The notes beneath the pieces are model-generated. The model saw only the letters and a program-made list of their open reading frames with translations, did not search any database and had not been told where the DNA came from. Positions 60,340-64,000 of a stretch of DNA of 64,000 nt are shown here, one piece after another. Numbering within the stretch: position 1 is the stretch's first letter; each line of letters begins with the position of its first letter. This DNA is from Pseudomonas sp. Irchel s3h14 (GTDB taxonomy: Bacteria > Pseudomonadota > Gammaproteobacteria > Pseudomonadales > Pseudomonadaceae), in contig NZ_FYDJ01000021.1 of NCBI RefSeq assembly GCF_900187425.1, positions 1 through 64,000 on the forward strand. The letters are read 5' to 3'. The position numbers and the translations under genes were made by a program.

Positions 60340-61212
60340 CTACAAACCTTTGTCCTTTAGCCGAGCAGCATGTTCAAGATAGAGGTGGACCGGGCTTACG
60401 TTCCAACTCGTGATCCCGGCCATTTGATTGACTGCGTCGAAATGGTCCATCGGGTAATCCGAACGAATGACTTTGCCCAGGTGCGAGCTGTACTGTCCGA
60501 CCAGCCCATCGTTGGCGTGTTTCTCTTTATAAAACAACTTCGACAGCACAATACAGTTCAAGTGGGACGGATCGAGAGGTTGCAGGCTTTGAAAGTTTTG
60601 CAGGATCCCGCTCCAGGAGTAGTAGTACACGCCGTTTTCAATTTCGTTGCCTTCCCCACCCCAATGTTCCGGTAGCCCTTGCGGGTACTTCTTGTTGAAG
60701 GCTGCCAAACCTGCGCTGGTCAGGGATTCGAAAGCCGCTTGAGGGTCCTGAGGGTTTTCCGGATGGTCGCTGATCAACGAAATGAAGGTGCCGACTGCTT
60801 TGAACAGGGCGAGTACGAGCACTTCGGGCAACTCACCCGGCGTCAGCGCCTTATGCAATTGGTCGGCAATCTCGGAGCCATGATTGGGACAGCTGACAGA
60901 AGTGACTGACGCGACCTTTTCCGGGTGTAACGCCGCTACGTAACGAGCAGCCAATGGACCTTGGCTGTGGCCGATCAGATTGACCTTGGCGGCCCCCGTC
61001 TCCTGCAAAATACGGTTGACGTGTTCGAGCAGTTTTTTACCGCGCTCCTCGTTTCCGTTAACGGCTGGAATGTTAACGGCAAACACCTTGGCCCCAGCAT
61101 GTTCCAAGGCTTCCTTGATCTCGAAGAAGTAGGGATAACCGGCAATTTTGTCGAAGCCAAAAAGACCGTGGACCAAAACAATCGGGTATTGCGTAGACGC
61201 ATCCATGTTCAT
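60340..61212 (-). CDS. Triacylglycerol lipase-like alpha/beta hydrolase without signal peptide
   Basis: This 290-residue protein resembles the Pseudomonas true lipases (family I.1/I.2). It has the oxyanion region PIVLVHGLFGFDKIAG, the nucleophile Ser in LIGHSQGPLAARYVAALHPE, and VASVTSVSCPNHGSEIAD. The acidic residue is expected in HANDGLVG, and the His in DHFDAVNQMAGI or VSPVHLYLEHA. Residues 1-10 (MNMDASTQYP) carry no signal peptide, and no foldase gene is adjacent, unlike the secreted enzymes. It may be intracellular or exported by another route. It is alone on the minus strand. Confidence 0.88.
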   Translation of the reverse strand: MNMDASTQYPIVLVHGLFGFDKIAGYPYFFEIKEALEHAGAKVFAVNIPAVNGNEERGKKLLEHVNRILQETGAAKVNLIGHSQGPLAARYVAALHPEKVASVTSVSCPNHGSEIADQLHKALTPGELPEVLVLALFKAVGTFISLISDHPENPQDPQAAFESLTSAGLAAFNKKYPQGLPEHWGGEGNEIENGVYYYSWSGILQNFQSLQPLDPSHLNCIVLSKLFYKEKHANDGLVGQYSSHLGKVIRSDYPMDHFDAVNQMAGITSWNVSPVHLYLEHAARLKDKGL

Positions 61213-61326
61213 GCTTATACCTGTCGATAGCGGACTTTAGTTGCGCTTGATCTGTCGCGGCTAACCGTAGGTCACAAAGCGGGTTCGTTCAAATCGCCCC
61301 ATCTGCCGTCAGACAGAAATATCAAA

Positions 61327-61355
61327 TTGACACCAAATCATATGATGATTAGCGT
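61327..61355 (+). promoter_or_regulatory. Promoter and probable operator of the FadR-type regulator
   Basis: TTGACA (61327-61332) and a weak -10 TAGCGT (61350-61355) are 17 bp apart. The spacer contains the palindrome ATCATATGAT (61337-61346) with flanking AAATC/GATT. A protein bound there would block RNA polymerase, so autoregulation by the gene at 61404 is likely. Confidence 0.5.
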
Positions 61356-61403
61356 GGACACCCATCGCGAACGGCTTTGTGCCGTCCCTGTATCGAGGTG
61401 TCC

Positions 61404-62120
61404 ATGTCCAGCAGTTTTCATGCGTCGACGGTCGATTGGCTGGGTTGCTGGATCGCCACGGGGCAGGTCAAACCGGGTGAGACGCTCAAGGTCGAAGCCG
61501 ACCTGGGCGAGCAGCTCGGTGTCAGCCGCACCGTTATCCGCGAAGCCATCAAAACCCTGGTCGCCAAGGGCATGCTCGAAGTCGGGCCGAAGGTCGGCAC
61601 GCGGGTGTTGCCGGTGCGCCGCTGGAACCTCTTCGATCCGCAAGTCGTAGGCTGGCTGTCACGCAGCGGCTTGCCGGAAAACTTCGTCGACGACTTGCTC
61701 GACCTGCGCCGCACCATCGAACCCATGGCCGTACGCTGGGCTTGTGAGCGCGCTACCGTCGAGCAGGTTCACGCCATCCTCCAGGCCTACAACGCATTGG
61801 AGCGGGCAGTGGACAGCGGCGTCGATTACAACCGCGCCGACCAGTTCTTCCACGAGTGCATCCTCGCTGCCAGCCACAATCAATTTATCGAACAAATGGT
61901 CCCGGCCCTCGGCGCGCTGCTGGCGGTGTCGTTCGAGGTGTCCGCCGCCGACCCGGACGAATTGCGCCGCACGCTACCGATTCACAAAGACATGGCCGAG
62001 GCCATCGCCGCCCGGGATGCCGCGCGGGGTGTCTGGGCCTGCATGACCCTGATCGATAACGCCGACCTGGCCATCAAGCGCTTCTACCCGCAAGTCATGG
62101 CCGACAAAAAGGCCAGCTGA
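61404..62120 (+). CDS. GntR-family regulator, FadR (FCD) subfamily
   Basis: This 238-residue repressor-type regulator has a winged helix (about 8-72: VEADLGEQLGVSRTVIREAIKTLVAKGMLEVGPKVGTRVLP) and an all-helical FCD ligand domain (about 90-225) with the metal-binding pattern Asp...His...His (LDLRRTIEP, FFHECILAASHN, IHKDMAEAI). FCD regulators sense sugar acids or organic acids. It lies 25 bp ahead of the lactonase gene and probably controls the cluster. The ATG at 61404 is chosen over one at 61377 because it starts the usual MSSSFH leader. Confidence 0.92.
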   Translation: MSSSFHASTVDWLGCWIATGQVKPGETLKVEADLGEQLGVSRTVIREAIKTLVAKGMLEVGPKVGTRVLPVRRWNLFDPQVVGWLSRSGLPENFVDDLLDLRRTIEPMAVRWACERATVEQVHAILQAYNALERAVDSGVDYNRADQFFHECILAASHNQFIEQMVPALGALLAVSFEVSAADPDELRRTLPIHKDMAEAIAARDAARGVWACMTLIDNADLAIKRFYPQVMADKKAS

Positions 62121-62145
62121 CAACAATAAGAAAGCAGGAGGTTTC

Positions 62146-63021
62146 ATGACGTGGACTGCGGTTACCGAACACCGGGCACGACTGGGTGAAGGCCCGTTCT
62201 GGGACGCACCGACCCAGGCGCTGTACTGGGTTGATATCGCCGGTCAACAGGCGCTACGGCTGATTGGTGCCAACGTGCAGATCTGGCAAATGCCCGAGCA
62301 TGTGTCTGCCTTCATCCCCTGCGAAAGCGGCGATGCGCTGGTGACGTTGAACAGCGGCGTGTATCGACTCGATCTGGATTCCCCCGGCCTGGAGCCTCGA
62401 CTGACTTTGCTCTGCGTCGCCGATCCACAACCCGGCAATCGCGCCAATGAAGCCCGCTGCGATGCTCAAGGCCGGCTCTGGCTCGGCACCATGCAGAACA
62501 ACATCGGCGAACAGGGCGAAGAGGTGCCCATTGTGCGGCGTTCCGGTGGCCTGTTTCGCATCGATCGCGATGCTCGGGTCACGCCGTTGCTTCGCGTGTT
62601 GGGCATCCCCAACACGTTGCTGTGGAGCGAAGACGCAACCACCGTGTATTTCGCCGACAGCCTCGACAACACGCTCTACCAATACTTCATCCGCACCGAC
62701 GGCAACCTCGACCCGGCCCGGGTCTGGTTCGGACCGCATGAACGCGGCGGCCCTGATGGCTCGGCGATGGATGCCGAAGGTTACCTCTGGAACGCCCGCT
62801 GGGACGGTAGTTGTCTGCTCAGACTGACCCCGGACGGGCAGGTTGATCGCGTGATCGAACTGCCAATCAGCCGCCCCACCAGTTGCGTATTCGGCGGTGA
62901 AGACCTGAAAACCCTGTACATCACCAGCGCCGCGAGCCCGCTCAACCATCCGTTGGACGGCGCGTTGCTGTCGATTCGAGTCGATGTGCCCGGAAAAACC
63001 TGTACTCGGTTTGCCGGATAA
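62146..63021 (+). CDS. SMP-30/gluconolactonase family lactonase
   Basis: This 291-residue six-bladed beta-propeller hydrolyses sugar lactones. The family pattern is LGEGPFWDAPTQALYWVDI (metal-binding Glu), NEARCDAQGRLWLGTM, GIPNTLLWSEDATTVYFADS and GGPDGSAMDAEGYLWNARW (catalytic Asp). The ribosome binding site is AGGAGG. With the FadR-type regulator before it and a sugar-dehydrogenase-like SDR after it, it suggests oxidation of an aldose through the lactone. The sugar is not known. Confidence 0.92.
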   Translation: MTWTAVTEHRARLGEGPFWDAPTQALYWVDIAGQQALRLIGANVQIWQMPEHVSAFIPCESGDALVTLNSGVYRLDLDSPGLEPRLTLLCVADPQPGNRANEARCDAQGRLWLGTMQNNIGEQGEEVPIVRRSGGLFRIDRDARVTPLLRVLGIPNTLLWSEDATTVYFADSLDNTLYQYFIRTDGNLDPARVWFGPHERGGPDGSAMDAEGYLWNARWDGSCLLRLTPDGQVDRVIELPISRPTSCVFGGEDLKTLYITSAASPLNHPLDGALLSIRVDVPGKTCTRFAG

Positions 63022-63038
63022 ATCCCAAAATATGGGAT
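63022..63038. promoter_or_regulatory. Operator-like palindrome ATCCCA-N5-TGGGAT
   Basis: A perfect 6-bp inverted repeat ATCCCA/TGGGAT with an AT-only 5-bp centre lies directly after the lactonase stop and 14 bp upstream of a -35 box. It is a likely regulator-binding site for the SDR transcript. Confidence 0.55.
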
Positions 63039-63051
63039 GTAAAATTATATA

Positions 63052-63081
63052 TTGAGATTATTTGGCGGTCGGGTTTATAGT
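63052..63081 (+). promoter_or_regulatory. Sigma-70 promoter ahead of the SDR gene
   Basis: TTGAGA (63052-63057) and TATAGT (63076-63081) are 18 bp apart. The transcript would have a leader of about 130 nt before the SDR ATG at 63220. Confidence 0.6.
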
Positions 63082-63162
63082 CGGCTCCATCAGTTACACG
63101 CACTCACACTTAAAAAAACAAAACAGGTGAAGTGATGCAGCTATTTTCCAAAAAGCCTTTTG

Positions 63163-63190
63163 ACCGGACATCGACAGATGCCCGGTTTTT
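63163..63190 (+). terminator. Terminator-like hairpin in the SDR leader
   Basis: ACCGGACATC-GACA-GATGCCCGGT with one mismatch is followed by TTTTT. It lies inside the predicted leader, 30 bp before the SDR start codon, so it may attenuate transcription. Confidence 0.55.
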
Positions 63191-63219
63191 GTCGTGCCTT
63201 CGAAAAGGAGTCTTGATCC

Positions 63220-64000
63220 ATGGCTGAACCTCTTTCCTTGCCACCGGTGCCCGAACCGCCGAAGGGTGAGCGCCTGAAAAACAAGGTCGTGCTGCTGACC
63301 GGTGCTGCTCAGGGTATTGGCGAGGCGATTGTCGCGACCTTCGCTTCCCAGCAGGCCAAGCTGATCATCAGCGATATCCAGGGAGAGAAAGTCGAAAAAG
63401 TCGCGGCGTACTGGCGGGACAAAGGCTTCGACGTTCAGGCAATCAAGGCTGACGTTTCCAACCAGCAAGACCTGCACGCCATGGCCAGACTGGCGATCGA
63501 TCTGCACGGTCGGATCGATGTGCTGGTCAACTGCGCCGGGGTCAACGTGTTCCGCGATCCGCTGGAAATGACCGAGGAAGACTGGCGTCGCTGCTTCGCT
63601 ATCGACCTGGACGGTGCCTGGTATGGCTGCAAAGCGGTGCTGCCGCAGATGATCGAGCAGGGCATCGGCAGCATTATCAACATCGCCTCGACCCATTCCA
63701 CTCATATCATTCCCGGCTGCTTCCCGTACCCGGTGGCCAAACATGGCCTGCTCGGACTGACCCGCGCTTTGGGCATCGAGTACGCGCCGAAGGGCATTCG
63801 CGTTAACGCTATCGCGCCGGGTTACATCGAAACCCAGCTGAACGTTGATTACTGGAACGGTTTTGCCGACCCGCATGCCGAACGTCAGCGCGCTTTCGAT
63901 CTGCATCCGCCACGTCGCATCGGCCAGCCAATCGAAGTCGCCATGACCGCTGTTTTCCTGGCCAGCGATGAAGCGCCGTTCATCAATGCCTCATGCATCA
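63220..64000 (+). CDS. SDR-family sugar dehydrogenase, truncated by the window end
   Basis: At least 260 residues are visible, and the gene runs off the right edge. The Rossmann motif is LTGAAQGIGEAIV (about 27-39). NCAG replaces the usual NNAG, and the catalytic Ser lies in NIASTHS. The Tyr and Lys are in YPVAKHG, and the loop GIRVNAIAPGYIETQLN follows. AAGGAG lies 9 bp ahead of the ATG. The Pro-rich N-terminal extension (MAEPLSLPPVPEPPKGERL) and the lactonase upstream fit an aldose 1-dehydrogenase such as those for galactose or arabinose, but the substrate is inferred. Probably only about ten residues are missing. Confidence 0.9.
   Translation, partial: MAEPLSLPPVPEPPKGERLKNKVVLLTGAAQGIGEAIVATFASQQAKLIISDIQGEKVEKVAAYWRDKGFDVQAIKADVSNQQDLHAMARLAIDLHGRIDVLVNCAGVNVFRDPLEMTEEDWRRCFAIDLDGAWYGCKAVLPQMIEQGIGSIINIASTHSTHIIPGCFPYPVAKHGLLGLTRALGIEYAPKGIRVNAIAPGYIETQLNVDYWNGFADPHAERQRAFDLHPPRRIGQPIEVAMTAVFLASDEAPFINASCI

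Overview
The window is ordinary chromosomal DNA of a Pseudomonas, most likely of the P. fluorescens group. The evidence is the high-GC codon use, the REP-type palindromes (GTAGGAGC...GCTCGCGA), and a long block (about 27.6 to 60.3 kb: comEC, exbBD, lpxK, kdsB, murB, rne, rluC, sppA, maf, rpmF, plsX, fab genes, pabC, mltG, tmk, holB, pilZ, tatD). From memory this block has the same gene order as the PA2957-PA2984 region of P. aeruginosa. No plasmid, intact phage, intact IS or CRISPR array was found.

Layout. 0-3 kb: a multicopy-looking GC-rich intergenic element, a membrane-anchored conserved protein, two tandem copies of a tRNA-Glu/tRNA-Gly pair, and an AraC-type regulator with a degenerate receiver-like N-terminus. 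3.4-16.4 kb: a complete Tad/Flp pilus locus. A forward operon (two Flp pilins, prepilin peptidase, an extra AAA+ ATPase, RcpC, TadG, TadE, TadF, TadZ, TadA, TadB, TadC) converges on a reverse operon (RcpA secretin, TadD lipoprotein, small DUF3613-type protein). A 105-bp inverted repeat lies between them. 17-20 kb: a small module of LysE exporter, Fe(II)/2-oxoglutarate oxygenase, AlaX tRNA-editing protein and LysR regulator. Next to it is what looks like the 3' end of a group II intron. 20.4-27.5 kb: PA2817-like protein, FadE, transglutaminase-like protein, GST, a YadGH-type ABC exporter and a DUF2062 protein, separated by REPINs and terminators.

27.6-39 kb: comEC; then the tightly overlapped exbB-exbD-lpxK-trm112-kdsB-ptp-murB envelope operon; then a four-gene molybdo-hydroxylase operon (2Fe-2S subunit, Tat-exported Mo subunit, XdhC, MocA-like cytidylyltransferase) between murB and rne. 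39-46.6 kb: rne on the minus strand with a leader of roughly 640 nt, divergent from rluC-HAD-sppA, then maf. 46.6-57 kb: the rpmF/fatty-acid operon running into cell-wall, dTMP and DNA-polymerase genes. The gap after tatD carries a minus-strand small RNA matching RgsA (P16). 57-64 kb: TetR regulator, moaA paralogue, two small conserved proteins, a lipase without signal peptide, and the beginning of a sugar or sugar-acid catabolic cluster (FadR-type regulator, SMP-30 lactonase, SDR dehydrogenase cut by the window end).

How it fits together: most genes are housekeeping (lipid A and KDO supply, peptidoglycan, fatty-acid synthesis, RNA decay). The accessory parts are the Tad pilus, the oxygenase/exporter module, the molybdo-hydroxylase operon and the lactonase cluster. 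All functional statements rest on recognisable motifs and gene order in the sequence. No database search was possible.
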